Origin: an uncultured Clostridium sp.
Lineage (GTDB): Bacteria; Bacillota; Clostridia; TANB77; CAG-508
Reading direction: 5' to 3'
Length of the DNA: 12,836 nucleotides
Assembly (NCBI GenBank): GCA_946497585.1
Contig: CAMMLF010000041.1
Location: 1-12,836 of the forward strand
In this document: positions 1 through 6,275 of the stretch, in pieces
Layout of the letters: every line of letters begins with the position of its first letter
Numbering within the stretch: position 1 is the stretch's first letter
The notes under the pieces: model-generated
Told to the model about the DNA's origin: nothing
Seen by the model: only the letters and a program-made list of their open reading frames with translations
Database searches by the model: none
Program-made: the position numbers and the translations under genes

Positions 1-18
1 CATAAGGGTATGAGAATG

Positions 19-125
19 TTTCTTTATAGAGGATATTCTCAATAAAAGGCTATGAATCTTGTCAGGACCGGAAGGTAGCAGCAATAAGTAGATTCTTTTA
101 TGTGGGGGTATCCTCTATGAAGAAA
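19..125 (+). ncRNA. ffs: Small bacterial signal recognition particle RNA (4.5S/SRP RNA)
   Basis: The conserved apical core of SRP RNA is visible at about 61-84: GTCAGGACCGGAAGGTAGCA followed by GCAA, with the GGAA tetraloop closed by CC/GG and the asymmetric AGCAGC side. A perfect 10-bp closing stem pairs 26-35 (ATAGAGGATA) with 109-118 (TATCCTCTAT). It extends to 17 pairs (19-35 with 109-125) if one U-G wobble is allowed, and an inner stem pairs 55-59 (AATCT) with 90-94 (AGATT). The size of about 95-107 nt fits the short SRP RNA type without an Alu domain, unlike the roughly 270-nt B. subtilis form. The RNA binds Ffh and directs nascent membrane proteins to FtsY. Its position just upstream of dnaX is typical of Firmicutes. 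Exact ends are inferred from the stem. Confidence 0.93.
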
Positions 126-144
126 GGTTTTTGTACCTTTATTT
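123..144 (+). terminator. Possible weak terminator after the SRP RNA
   Basis: AAAGGT (123-128) and ACCTTT (135-140) form a 6-bp stem with a T-rich loop, followed by ATTT. The left arm overlaps the distal end of the SRP stem and the T-tract is short, so it may be a processing feature or absent in function. Some transcription may continue into dnaX, because no convincing promoter was found between 145 and 246. Confidence 0.3.
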
Positions 145-246
145 AAAATACAAATACTTTATGTAGGAAAATTTGGATAATTAAATTTTGCTTACGCTAA
201 GTAAATCAAGTTAAAGCCTTTTAGCTTAGGCGGAAAGGGTAATAAT

Positions 247-1899
247 ATGGAATATACAGCGTTATATAGAAGATTTAGACCTACTACTTTTAAAGATATT
301 GTTGGGCAAGAACATATAACTACTACTTTAAAAAATCAAGTAATTGCAGATAGAGTTGGTCACGCTTATTTGTTTACAGGCTGTAGAGGTTGTGGTAAAA
401 CATCTTCAGCAAAGGTTTTGGCTAGAGCAGTTAATTGCTTAAATCCACAAAATGGAGAGCCTTGTAATGAATGTAGTATTTGTAAGGCAGCACTAGATGG
501 TTCTCTTACAGATATAGTTGAAATGGATGCAGCTTCTAACAATAGTGTTGACGATATTAGAGCAATACGAGATGAGGTTAATTTTTTGCCAACAGTTGCA
601 AAATATAGAGTATATATTATTGACGAGGTTCATATGCTCTCACCGGGTGCATTTAATGCTCTACTTAAAACACTTGAAGAACCACCAAAACATGTTAAGT
701 TCATACTGGCAACAACTGAACCTCAAAAATTACCTGCCACTATACTTTCAAGATGCCAAAGGTTTGATTTTAAAAAGATTTCAGATAAAGATATTACACA
801 AAATTTAGAAAAAATTTGCAATGAATGTAATATACAGTATTCAGAAGATGCATTAAATCTTATAGCAGAACTTTCAGAAGGTGCTATGAGGGATGCGCTA
901 TCTATTCTTGAAAGATGTTCTCAGGGTGAAGATAACAATATTACGGAGCAGAAAGTTAAAGAATTGGTAGGAATACCAAAGCTTGAATATATTTCTGGAA
1001 TTACAAAGGCTATTTTAGAATATGATGTAAATAGTAGCTTAGAAATATCTAATAATATAATTCTTGAAGGCAAAGATTTGACCAACTTCTTATGGGAAAT
1101 TATAAAATATATTAGAGATATTATGATATTAAAAACAACCAATAATGTATCAAATATTTATTCAGAAGAAGATAAAAAAGTAATGCAGGAACTAACTAAA
1201 GATGTTAGTAAGGATAGATTACTTCAAATAATATATTCTTTGTCTGATTTAGAAAATGAACTTAAATGGTCATCACAGAAAAATATAATATTCCAAGTAG
1301 GCATAATGAGGCTTTGCAGTAAGGAAAACATATCTTTAGCTGAAAGAGTTGAGGCTTTAGAGGAAAAATTGGCTACAGGAAATTTTAATATACCTAATTC
1401 AAGTGGGGGGTCAGCCTCAATGGGAAGCGGAACAGTTGGTAAGGTTCAAAATAGAGATACTGTATCCACAAGTTCTGCACAAAATGTGAATAACTCTACT
1501 CAAAATTCGGGCAAAACTGCAAATAATTTTTCATCAAGCAACAATTCAAATTTGCCAAATGGAGCAGAGACCAAAAGCGCATCAGGCGGAAATTTCTGGC
1601 CAAACGTAATAAATAAATTAAAAGAAGAAAAAAAAGCGATGCTATTTTCTAACCTAAATAATACAAATGCGGTAATGCTAGATGACATGACAGTTGGAAT
1701 ACAGTTCGCAAACGGATTAAACAGCTTTGGTAGAGCTGTAATAGAAAGACCGGAAAATATGAACGAACTTAAAAGATTGGTATCAATGGAATGCGGAAAA
1801 GATATGAGAATAAAAATAATAGATAAACAAGAAAATAAAAAAGAAGAAAATACAGGAAATAAACTTGATTTAGGAATAAATATTAATTATATTGACTAA
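247..1899 (+). CDS. dnaX: DNA polymerase III subunit gamma/tau (clamp loader ATPase)
   Basis: This is the motor subunit of the clamp loader, which uses ATP to load the beta sliding clamp and links polymerase to helicase. The AAA+ module has Walker A GCRGCGKT at residues 45-52 (K51), a zinc-binding Cys set at C64, C73, C76 and C79, Walker B IIDE (D125, E126) and the SRC motif at 167-169. A lid and collar region runs to about residue 375. A low-complexity Ser/Asn/Gly linker (about 379-448) leads to a small C-terminal domain (about 450-530). The 550-residue length is normal for Firmicutes. Cysteines at both variable Walker A positions differ from the commoner GTRGTGKT form. The start is set by GGAAAGGG (232-239) 7 nt upstream of the ATG. 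Downstream ybaB and recR are its usual partners. An A8 run at codons 461-463 could give a shortened product. Confidence 0.97.
   Translation: MEYTALYRRFRPTTFKDIVGQEHITTTLKNQVIADRVGHAYLFTGCRGCGKTSSAKVLARAVNCLNPQNGEPCNECSICKAALDGSLTDIVEMDAASNNSVDDIRAIRDEVNFLPTVAKYRVYIIDEVHMLSPGAFNALLKTLEEPPKHVKFILATTEPQKLPATILSRCQRFDFKKISDKDITQNLEKICNECNIQYSEDALNLIAELSEGAMRDALSILERCSQGEDNNITEQKVKELVGIPKLEYISGITKAILEYDVNSSLEISNNIILEGKDLTNFLWEIIKYIRDIMILKTTNNVSNIYSEEDKKVMQELTKDVSKDRLLQIIYSLSDLENELKWSSQKNIIFQVGIMRLCSKENISLAERVEALEEKLATGNFNIPNSSGGSASMGSGTVGKVQNRDTVSTSSAQNVNNSTQNSGKTANNFSSSNNSNLPNGAETKSASGGNFWPNVINKLKEEKKAMLFSNLNNTNAVMLDDMTVGIQFANGLNSFGRAVIERPENMNELKRLVSMECGKDMRIKIIDKQENKKEENTGNKLDLGININYID
1629..1635 (+). 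other. Candidate A AAA AAA slippery site in dnaX
   Basis: An eight-A run (1628-1635) places the heptamer A AAA AAA in register with codons Lys462 and Lys463. A -1 shift would read AGC GAT GCT ATT TTC TAA, adding SDAIF and stopping at 1650-1652, for a product of about 468 residues. A +1 shift also stops soon (CGA TGC TAT TTT CTA ACC TAA). E. coli makes gamma from dnaX by -1 frameshifting at A AAA AAG, and Thermus uses slippage on an A run. Use of this site is inference, since no upstream SD-like stimulator or clear downstream hairpin was seen and A runs are common in AT-rich DNA. Confidence 0.35.
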
Positions 1900-1924
1900 T
1901 GAAAAATACTGTTTAAAATTAAGT

Positions 1925-1979
1925 GGCTATTGATTTTTTTAATAGCTAAAAATAATTATTAGGTTATAGTTTAACCTAA
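1925..1979 (+). promoter_or_regulatory. Two small hairpins between dnaX and ybaB
   Basis: GGCTATT (1925-1931) pairs with AATAGCT (1941-1947) across a T-rich loop, and TTAGGTTA (1959-1966) pairs perfectly with TAACCTAA (1972-1979). Neither is followed by a T-tract, so they are poor intrinsic terminators. They may be mRNA processing or attenuation structures. The second ends 18 nt before the ybaB ribosome binding site (GGAG, 1998-2001). Confidence 0.35.
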
Positions 1980-2011
1980 AACTAAAATTAATATAAAGGA
2001 GAAATGTAAAA

Positions 2012-2344
2012 ATGGCAAGAGGAGGATTTCCCGGTGGATTTGGTGGTATTAATATGAACCAAATCATGAAACAAGCAAAAAAAATGCAAGAGGAGATGGA
2101 AAAATCTCAAGAAAATTTAGCAAGTCAGACATTTGAAAGTACAACAGGTGGAGGAGCTGTTTATGCAAAGGTAAATGGTAGCAAAGAATTAATGGAAATA
2201 AAAATTCAAAAAGATGTTGTTGATCCAGATGATGTTGAAATGCTACAAGATTTAATTTTAACTTGTGTTAATGATGCACTTAAAAAAGTTGATGATGCTC
2301 AAGCTAAAGAACTTGGCAAATATAATATTCCGGGGTTAAAATAG
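2012..2344 (+). CDS. ybaB: YbaB/EbfC family nucleoid-associated DNA-binding protein
   Basis: The protein has 110 residues, close to the family length of about 100-115. A Gly/Phe-rich N-terminus (residues 3-12) is followed by the amphipathic helix MNQIMKQAKKMQEEMEKSQE (about 15-34), then the family core with GGGAVYAKVNG (about 46-56), a strand ending near IKIQKDVVDP, and a C-terminal helix rich in acidic and lysine residues. Family members form dimers that bind DNA as tweezers and associate with the nucleoid, and the gene is nearly always found between dnaX and recR, as here. The start is supported by AAAGGAG ending 10 nt before the ATG. The stop lies one base before the recR start, so translation is probably coupled. 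The precise cellular role is unsettled for the family. Confidence 0.95.
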   Translation: MARGGFPGGFGGINMNQIMKQAKKMQEEMEKSQENLASQTFESTTGGGAVYAKVNGSKELMEIKIQKDVVDPDDVEMLQDLILTCVNDALKKVDDAQAKELGKYNIPGLK

Positions 2345-2345
2345 T

Positions 2346-2948
2346 ATGGCATCATATTATTCACCATCAATAGAAAAACTAATAGAAGCATTTCAAAAAC
2401 TACCTAGCATAGGCGAAAAATCAGCAGTAAGACTTGCATTTTATATTTTAAATTCAAGTGATGAAGAAACAAATAAATTTATACAAAGCATACAGGACGC
2501 AAAGAAAAATTTGAAGTTTTGTTCAAAATGCTTTAATATATCTGATACTGACCCATGCCCAATATGTTCAGACCCAAAACGTGACCAAAGTAAAATTTGT
2601 GTTGTTGAAGATGTTAAAGATGTAGTAGCTATGGAAAAAACGCACGAATTCAAAGGTATTTATCATGTACTTCATGGCTCTATTTCTCCAATGGATGGAA
2701 TAGGCCCTGACGATATCAAAATTAAAGAATTGTTAGCAAGACTTATGGATGGAACAGTAAAAGAAGTAATTTTGGCTACAAACCCTAGAGTTGAAGGAGA
2801 AGCAACTTCAATGTATATTGCAAAACTTATCAAGCCAATGGGAATAAGGGTTACAAGGATTGCTCATGGTATTCCGGTTGGAGGAGATATTGAGTATACA
2901 GATGAATTTACTTTAGGAAGAGCTCTTGAAGGAAGAGTGGATTTATAA
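2346..2948 (+). CDS. recR: Recombination mediator protein RecR
   Basis: RecR works with RecO (and RecF) to load RecA on single-stranded gaps. The 200 residues match the family length. Domains in order are a helix-hairpin-helix (about 9-35, LPSIGEKSAVRLAFYIL), a C4 zinc finger (C59, C62, C71, C74), a Toprim domain beginning at ICVVEDVKDV (E88) and extending to about 175, and the conserved C-terminal segment RIAHGIPVGGDIEYTDEFTL, which carries a Walker B-like region. All key residues are present. The ATG lies one base after the ybaB stop, with GGGGT at 2332-2336 as a modest binding site, so expression probably depends on coupling with ybaB. It is the last gene of the dnaX-ybaB-recR unit and is followed by a large palindromic element. 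Confidence 0.97.
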   Translation: MASYYSPSIEKLIEAFQKLPSIGEKSAVRLAFYILNSSDEETNKFIQSIQDAKKNLKFCSKCFNISDTDPCPICSDPKRDQSKICVVEDVKDVVAMEKTHEFKGIYHVLHGSISPMDGIGPDDIKIKELLARLMDGTVKEVILATNPRVEGEATSMYIAKLIKPMGIRVTRIAHGIPVGGDIEYTDEFTLGRALEGRVDL

Positions 2949-2950
2949 AA

Positions 2951-3185
2951 TTAAAATAAATACAGTTCAGCAAAAATATATAATCTAATATAAAAGTTTC
3001 AATATATGTTCTGGAACATTTCAGCGAACGAGAGCAGTCACAGCATTTGCAACTTGCAATACGGGTTATCTGCGAAGTGGAGCGGGCAAGCTGGAGCGAA
3101 AAGCGACCCGCGCAGTGAAATGTGGAAGAATGTATATTGAAACTTTTTTAGTTAAATAAAATTTACTGAACTGTATTTATTTTAA
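2951..3185. repeat. Palindromic intergenic element with perfect 20-bp inverted ends and GC-rich core (MITE-like)
   Basis: TTAAAATAAATACAGTTCAG (2951-2970) is the exact reverse complement of 3166-3185. A second nested pair lies inside: 2992-3011 against 3128-3147, where two mismatches become G-U wobbles in RNA. A third pair is CATTTCAGCG (3017-3026) against 3111-3122, with a 2-nt bulge. The centre (about 3027-3110) is clearly richer in G and C than the surrounding AT-rich DNA and contains CGGGT (3062-3066) pairing with ACCCG (3106-3110). No open reading frame of note is inside. The right arm contains the stop codon of the convergent gene (3182-3184), and the left arm starts just after the recR stop. 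It could be a non-autonomous mobile element, or a bidirectional terminator into which one inserted. Confidence 0.65.
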
Positions 3186-4306
3186 GTTTTGTCATTCATT
3201 ATAATTCTACAAATATCCCTTGTAGAATTCTTTTTTGCCATTAATTTAGAGCGTATTTTCATATGCTTTATTTGCTCAGGGTTTTCTAAAAGTTCTTTAA
3301 CTGCTTCGTTTGGATTTTCAGTTTTCCTTATCCAAACGGCAACACCTTTTTTCTCTAAAAATTCAGCATTTTCAACTTCTTGGCCTGGTATTGGGTTAAT
3401 AACTACTATAGGTAGACCAGAAGCCAAAGATTCTGTTATAGTTAAACCACCTGGTTTAGTAACAACTAAATCAGAAATGCTCATAAGTTCAGGAACTTCG
3501 TTTGTATATCCATAAACTTGTACATTTGGATTATTTCCAACTAATTCTTCAAACTTAGCTTGCATTTTTTTATTTTTTCCTGAAATGGTAATTATTTGGT
3601 ACTCGTCGTGAATATTGTCTATAAATGCTTTTAAAATTTTTAAAGTTTTTTCTTTGCCAAGCCCAAATTCACCACCACCAAAGAATAGAATAGTTTTTTT
3701 ATTGTAATCTAGGTCAAATGAAGCCTTGATTTCTTTTCTATTAAAATGCTCTAAAAATCTATTAGAAAGAGGAATGCCAGTTGCATGAATTTTGCTAGCA
3801 GGAATGCCCTTGGCAATTATATCTTTTTTCATACCTTCGTGAGAAACAAAAATATGGTCTATATATTTACTACCAACTAGCCATTGGTCATGTGATGCAA
3901 AATCTGTCATAACACTAGCTAAAACACAATTTGTTTTACCTTTTTCTTTTAAATAAGCAGTCATTTGACTTGCAAAAGGATGGGTGGAAATAACAATGTC
4001 TGGTTTAAATTCTTCAAATAATTTGTTTAACTTAATAGACATAAATTTATTTGCACCACTACTTATATGTGACATTGCACCTTTTTGAGAATGGTCATAT
4101 ATTTCACCCCAAGCCCAAGGCGCTTTCTTTGCCATTTCTTTATAAGCAAGGGTTGTAATTGTATTTAACCCTTTATTTATATATTCTACACAATCAATCA
4201 TTTTAGTTTTAACGTTTTTGTAATTTTCGTCTAAATATTGCTTTATAGATTTGGCAGCAGATAAATGACCACCACCATAAGATGCATAAAAAATTAAAAT
4301 TTTCAT
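3182..4306 (-). CDS. GT28-family diacylglycerol glycosyltransferase (MGDG synthase / UgtP-like)
   Basis: This is a predicted membrane-surface glycosyltransferase that moves a sugar from a UDP-sugar onto diacylglycerol, making glycolipids used in membranes and as lipoteichoic acid anchors. The 374-residue protein opens with MKILIFYASYGGGHLSAA, the diagnostic N-terminal MGDG-synthase glycine-rich loop (GGGH at 11-14). The C-terminal Rossmann half carries FFGGGEFG and the UDP-sugar site TKPGGLTITESLASGLP (K284, P285, G286, G287) followed by NPIPGQEVENA. Sugar and acceptor specificity cannot be read from sequence; MurG-like activity is less likely given the N-terminal domain. I chose the ATG at 4306 because family members start there and the upstream GTG at 4375 lies at the predicted transcription start. 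The Shine-Dalgarno sequence is unusually far upstream. The gene is convergent with recR and divergent from ypeB. Confidence 0.9.
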   Translation of the reverse strand: MKILIFYASYGGGHLSAAKSIKQYLDENYKNVKTKMIDCVEYINKGLNTITTLAYKEMAKKAPWAWGEIYDHSQKGAMSHISSGANKFMSIKLNKLFEEFKPDIVISTHPFASQMTAYLKEKGKTNCVLASVMTDFASHDQWLVGSKYIDHIFVSHEGMKKDIIAKGIPASKIHATGIPLSNRFLEHFNRKEIKASFDLDYNKKTILFFGGGEFGLGKEKTLKILKAFIDNIHDEYQIITISGKNKKMQAKFEELVGNNPNVQVYGYTNEVPELMSISDLVVTKPGGLTITESLASGLPIVVINPIPGQEVENAEFLEKKGVAVWIRKTENPNEAVKELLENPEQIKHMKIRSKLMAKKNSTRDICRIIMNDKT

Positions 4307-4316
4307 ATGAAATTTT

Positions 4317-4345
4317 CGTATAATATTTATACGAACGACTCCTTT
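4317..4345 (-). promoter_or_regulatory. Shine-Dalgarno and spacer hairpin upstream of the glycosyltransferase
   Basis: On the minus strand a strong AAAGGAG (4345-4339) is followed by CGTATAAATATTATACG (4333-4317), a perfect 7-bp stem with a 3-nt loop, and then the ATG at 4306-4304. The linear SD-to-ATG distance is 32 nt, too long for normal initiation. Folding the hairpin shortens the effective distance to about 15 nt. No other SD lies nearer the ATG and no in-frame ATG, GTG or TTG sits between SD and ATG. Confidence 0.4.
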
Positions 4346-4381
4346 CAAATTTAGTAATAAAAAATAAATTTTCACAAAATC

Positions 4382-4410
4382 TTTATATCACAATATATGA
4401 AATAAATCAA
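4382..4410 (-). promoter_or_regulatory. Sigma-A-type promoter for the glycosyltransferase
   Basis: Reading the minus strand, TTGATT (4410-4405) is separated by 17 bp from TATAAA (4387-4382), with TG one base upstream of the -10 (extended -10, TGATATAAA). The predicted start is near 4375, leaving a leader of about 70 nt before the ATG at 4306. Confidence 0.55.
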
Positions 4411-4429
4411 TTGAATATTTTATAATATT

Positions 4430-4458
4430 TTGGAAAAAATACAATAAAAAGTTATAAT
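4430..4458 (+). promoter_or_regulatory. Candidate promoter for ypeB
   Basis: TTGGAA (4430-4435), 17 bp, then a perfect TATAAT (4453-4458), giving a leader of about 90 nt. The -35 matches the consensus at four of six positions. In Bacillus the sleB-ypeB pair is expressed in the forespore under sigma-G; I found no convincing sigma-G pair here, only a distant TGAATA at 4412-4417. A second, poorly spaced option is TTGCAT (4485) with TATAAT (4506-4511). Confidence 0.4.
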
Positions 4459-4483
4459 TCATAGTCACATTTTTTTAATACAG

Positions 4484-4503
4484 GTTGCATTATATATTGC
4501 AAC
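4484..4503. promoter_or_regulatory. Inverted repeat in the ypeB leader
   Basis: GTTGCA (4484-4489) and TGCAAC (4498-4503) form a perfect 6-bp inverted repeat that continues inward with one mismatch. It abuts a TATAAT at 4506-4511. It could be an operator or a leader hairpin; nothing identifies a specific regulator. Confidence 0.3.
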
Positions 4504-4554
4504 TCTATAATAAATTTAAATTGCTATGAATTTTAACAATATGTGAGGTATTGT

Positions 4555-5943
4555 ATGAGTAAAGTTAAAGATAAAATTTATGATTTTAAAGATAGGTTAA
4601 GAGACAGAAAAATGCTTACTTTGGTTGTAACTTTAGTTGCAATTATAATTGTGCTTGGAGTTGTTATTTTTAAAAAGCAATTAGAGTATAGACAATTGGC
4701 AGAAAACAGTTACAATAACGCATTTTATCAATTGGTCGAATATGTTAATCAAACAGAGGTATTGCTGGCAAAATCAACAATTACAAATAGCAGTAAACAT
4801 GGTGCAGAAACTTTAACAAATATTTGGAGAAATTCTGGTTTGGCAGAAAGTTATTTAGCAAGACTTCCAATAGGAACTCAAGAATTAGAAACAGCACAAA
4901 AGTTTTTAAATCAAGTTTCAGATTATAGTTATACATTGGCAAATAAAACAATTGGAGGAGAAGACTTAAGCCAAGAAGATTTAGATAATTTAACAAGTTT
5001 GCATCAATACTGTGGCTCGCTAAAAGACACATTAAATCAATTAGAAATAGATTTATATTCCGGTAATATTAAATGGGGAGAGTTAGAAAAAGCAGGAGGT
5101 GAAGCTTTAACTCAAGAAGCAAGTAATTTATCTCAAAGTAGCTTTGGAAGTATGGTAGAAGATTTACACGAATATGCAGGTTTAATTTATGATGGAGCTT
5201 TTTCAAACCATATGACAAATCCTGAAAGAGTTGGACTTACAGGAGATGAAATAGATGAAGCAAAAGCAATGGAAATAGCAAAGGAATTTATCGGTGGCGA
5301 TAGAGTCGCTGAAATTACCTCAAATGGTCAAAGTCAAAATGGGAATATTGAATGTTATAGTTTCACAGCAAAAGTAGGAGAAGAAGAAACATTTACAATA
5401 GCTGTATCAATAAAAGGCGGACATGTTGTGTTTATGAATTCAAACAGAGATATAATAAATGAATCTGTATCAAGTGAAGATGCTGTGACAAAAGGTAAAG
5501 AATTTCTTGAAAGCAAAGAATTTAAAAATATGAAAGCAACATATTATATGAACAATGCTGGAGTATTAACTGTGAACTATGCGTATGAACAAGATGGAAT
5601 TACTATGTATCCAGATTTGGTAAAAGTAAAAATTGCTTTGGATAATGGTGAAATATTAGGAATTGAGTCTACAGGATATTTGAATTGCCATAGAGATACT
5701 AGAGAACTATCAGATGCAAAAATTACTTTAGAAGAGGCTAGAAGTAAAGTTAACCAAAATTTGAATGTTAGTTCATCAGGCTTGGCAGTTATACCAACAG
5801 AGTGGGGCACTGAGGTACTTTGCTATGAATTTAAAGGAAATACTGCGGAAAATGATTTTATCGTATATATAAATGCTGAAACAGGCGAAGAAGAAGATAT
5901 TTTGATGATAATAAATACACCAGAGGGAACATTGACGGAGTAG
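4555..5943 (+). CDS. ypeB: Spore germination protein YpeB (PepSY domains)
   Basis: YpeB is a forespore inner-membrane protein that stabilises and localises the cortex-lytic enzyme SleB until germination. The 462-residue protein has a short basic N-terminus, one membrane segment (about 20-40, MLTLVVTLVAIIIVLGVVIF), then a long helical extracytoplasmic region (about 45-225) as in Bacillus YpeB. Three PepSY-type repeats follow, at about 235-295, 308-370 and 391-462, ending with the AETGEEEDILMIINTPEGTLTE tail. Length is close to the B. subtilis protein (about 450). I chose the ATG at 4555 because GTGAGGT (4543-4549) is its ribosome binding site; a GTG at 4543 lies inside that site. sleB, its usual operon partner, is not adjacent: the neighbours are a divergent glycosyltransferase and murF. 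The protein identity is firm; whether it partners SleB here is inferred. Confidence 0.88.
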   Translation: MSKVKDKIYDFKDRLRDRKMLTLVVTLVAIIIVLGVVIFKKQLEYRQLAENSYNNAFYQLVEYVNQTEVLLAKSTITNSSKHGAETLTNIWRNSGLAESYLARLPIGTQELETAQKFLNQVSDYSYTLANKTIGGEDLSQEDLDNLTSLHQYCGSLKDTLNQLEIDLYSGNIKWGELEKAGGEALTQEASNLSQSSFGSMVEDLHEYAGLIYDGAFSNHMTNPERVGLTGDEIDEAKAMEIAKEFIGGDRVAEITSNGQSQNGNIECYSFTAKVGEEETFTIAVSIKGGHVVFMNSNRDIINESVSSEDAVTKGKEFLESKEFKNMKATYYMNNAGVLTVNYAYEQDGITMYPDLVKVKIALDNGEILGIESTGYLNCHRDTRELSDAKITLEEARSKVNQNLNVSSSGLAVIPTEWGTEVLCYEFKGNTAENDFIVYINAETGEEEDILMIINTPEGTLTE

Positions 5944-5945
5944 TG

Positions 5946-6020
5946 TGTCAGTAGGGACGCTCCTGTTTGACATAGTTTATTAATGTCAGTAGGGACGCTC
6001 CTGTTTGACATAGTTTATTA
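5946..6020. repeat. Two tandem 38-bp REP-like stem-loop repeats
   Basis: A 38-bp unit is repeated head to tail at 5946-5983 and 5984-6020, identical except at the last base. Each unit contains TGTCA and TGACA as outer arms and AGGG/CTCCT-type inner pairing around GACGC, so each can fold into a stem-loop. The GC-rich heads contrast with the AT-rich surroundings. The form resembles short extragenic palindromes that accompany REP-associated (Y1) transposases in Firmicutes, but no such transposase gene is in this window. The array begins two bases after the ypeB stop and may end its transcript. Confidence 0.7.
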
Positions 6021-6035
6021 GTGAAAAATTCCTAC

Positions 6036-6064
6036 TTGTAAATTTCATCTTATTGTCATATAAT
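6036..6064 (+). promoter_or_regulatory. Sigma-A-type promoter for the murF-ddl-yqeK cluster
   Basis: TTGTAA (6036-6041), 17 bp, then TATAAT (6059-6064). An alternative overlapping promoter is TTGTCA (6053-6058), 17 bp, TAATAA (6076-6081). Either gives a 5' leader of about 190-210 nt that contains the palindromic element at 6120-6243. The gap 5944-6275 otherwise holds only the REP-like pair. Confidence 0.5.
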
Positions 6065-6119
6065 TAACGCAAATTTAATAATAATTTATTAGGTTGGTAA
6101 AATTATTTTAAGGATGTAA

Positions 6120-6243
6120 AGTTTAAAAATAATTGCGTTTTGGCGTCGTTGAACTACGCTACGAAAATCCTCAATGTGCCTAAAAGCACACCTCCGGTTT
6201 TCTTGCTTGTTCGCCTAGCCAAAAGCACAATTCTTTTTAAACT
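6120..6243. repeat. Second palindromic intergenic element with GC-rich core
   Basis: The outer arms 6120-6144 (AGTTTAAAAATAATTGCG then TTTTGGC) and 6218-6243 are near-perfect reverse complements, differing by a few bases. Inside, GAAAATCC (about 6163) faces GGTTTTC (about 6196), and GTGC/GCAC close a small loop around CTAAAA (about 6176-6189). The whole 124 nt can fold as one long imperfect hairpin. The core is richer in G and C than the flanks, as in the element at 2951-3185, though the sequences differ. It lies between the predicted murF promoter and the murF start, so it is either a MITE-like insertion or a structured leader. It does not match a T-box or other riboswitch core I know. Confidence 0.6.
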
Positions 6244-6275
6244 AGATATAGACCTTAAAAAGAAATGAGACAAAA

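Noticed and set aside
518..808. Open frame of 96 codons inside dnaX in another frame
   Set aside because: It lies wholly within the AAA+ domain coding region, has no ribosome binding site and its translation resembles no protein; it is a shadow of dnaX.
2004..2009. Minimal ATG-TAA frame before ybaB as a regulatory mini-ORF
   Set aside because: Only two codons, and ATGTAA is frequent in AT-rich leaders (also at 6114-6119); nothing supports a role.
2951..3185. A hidden small gene inside the palindromic element
   Set aside because: No start with ribosome binding site and open frame of useful length is present on either strand; the symmetry explains the sequence better.
4307..4375. Upstream GTG start for the glycosyltransferase adding 23 residues
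   Set aside because: The GTG coincides with the predicted transcription start, and family members begin at the MKILIFYASYGGGH segment.
5946..6020. Start of a CRISPR array
   Set aside because: The two units abut with no spacer between them and there are only two copies.
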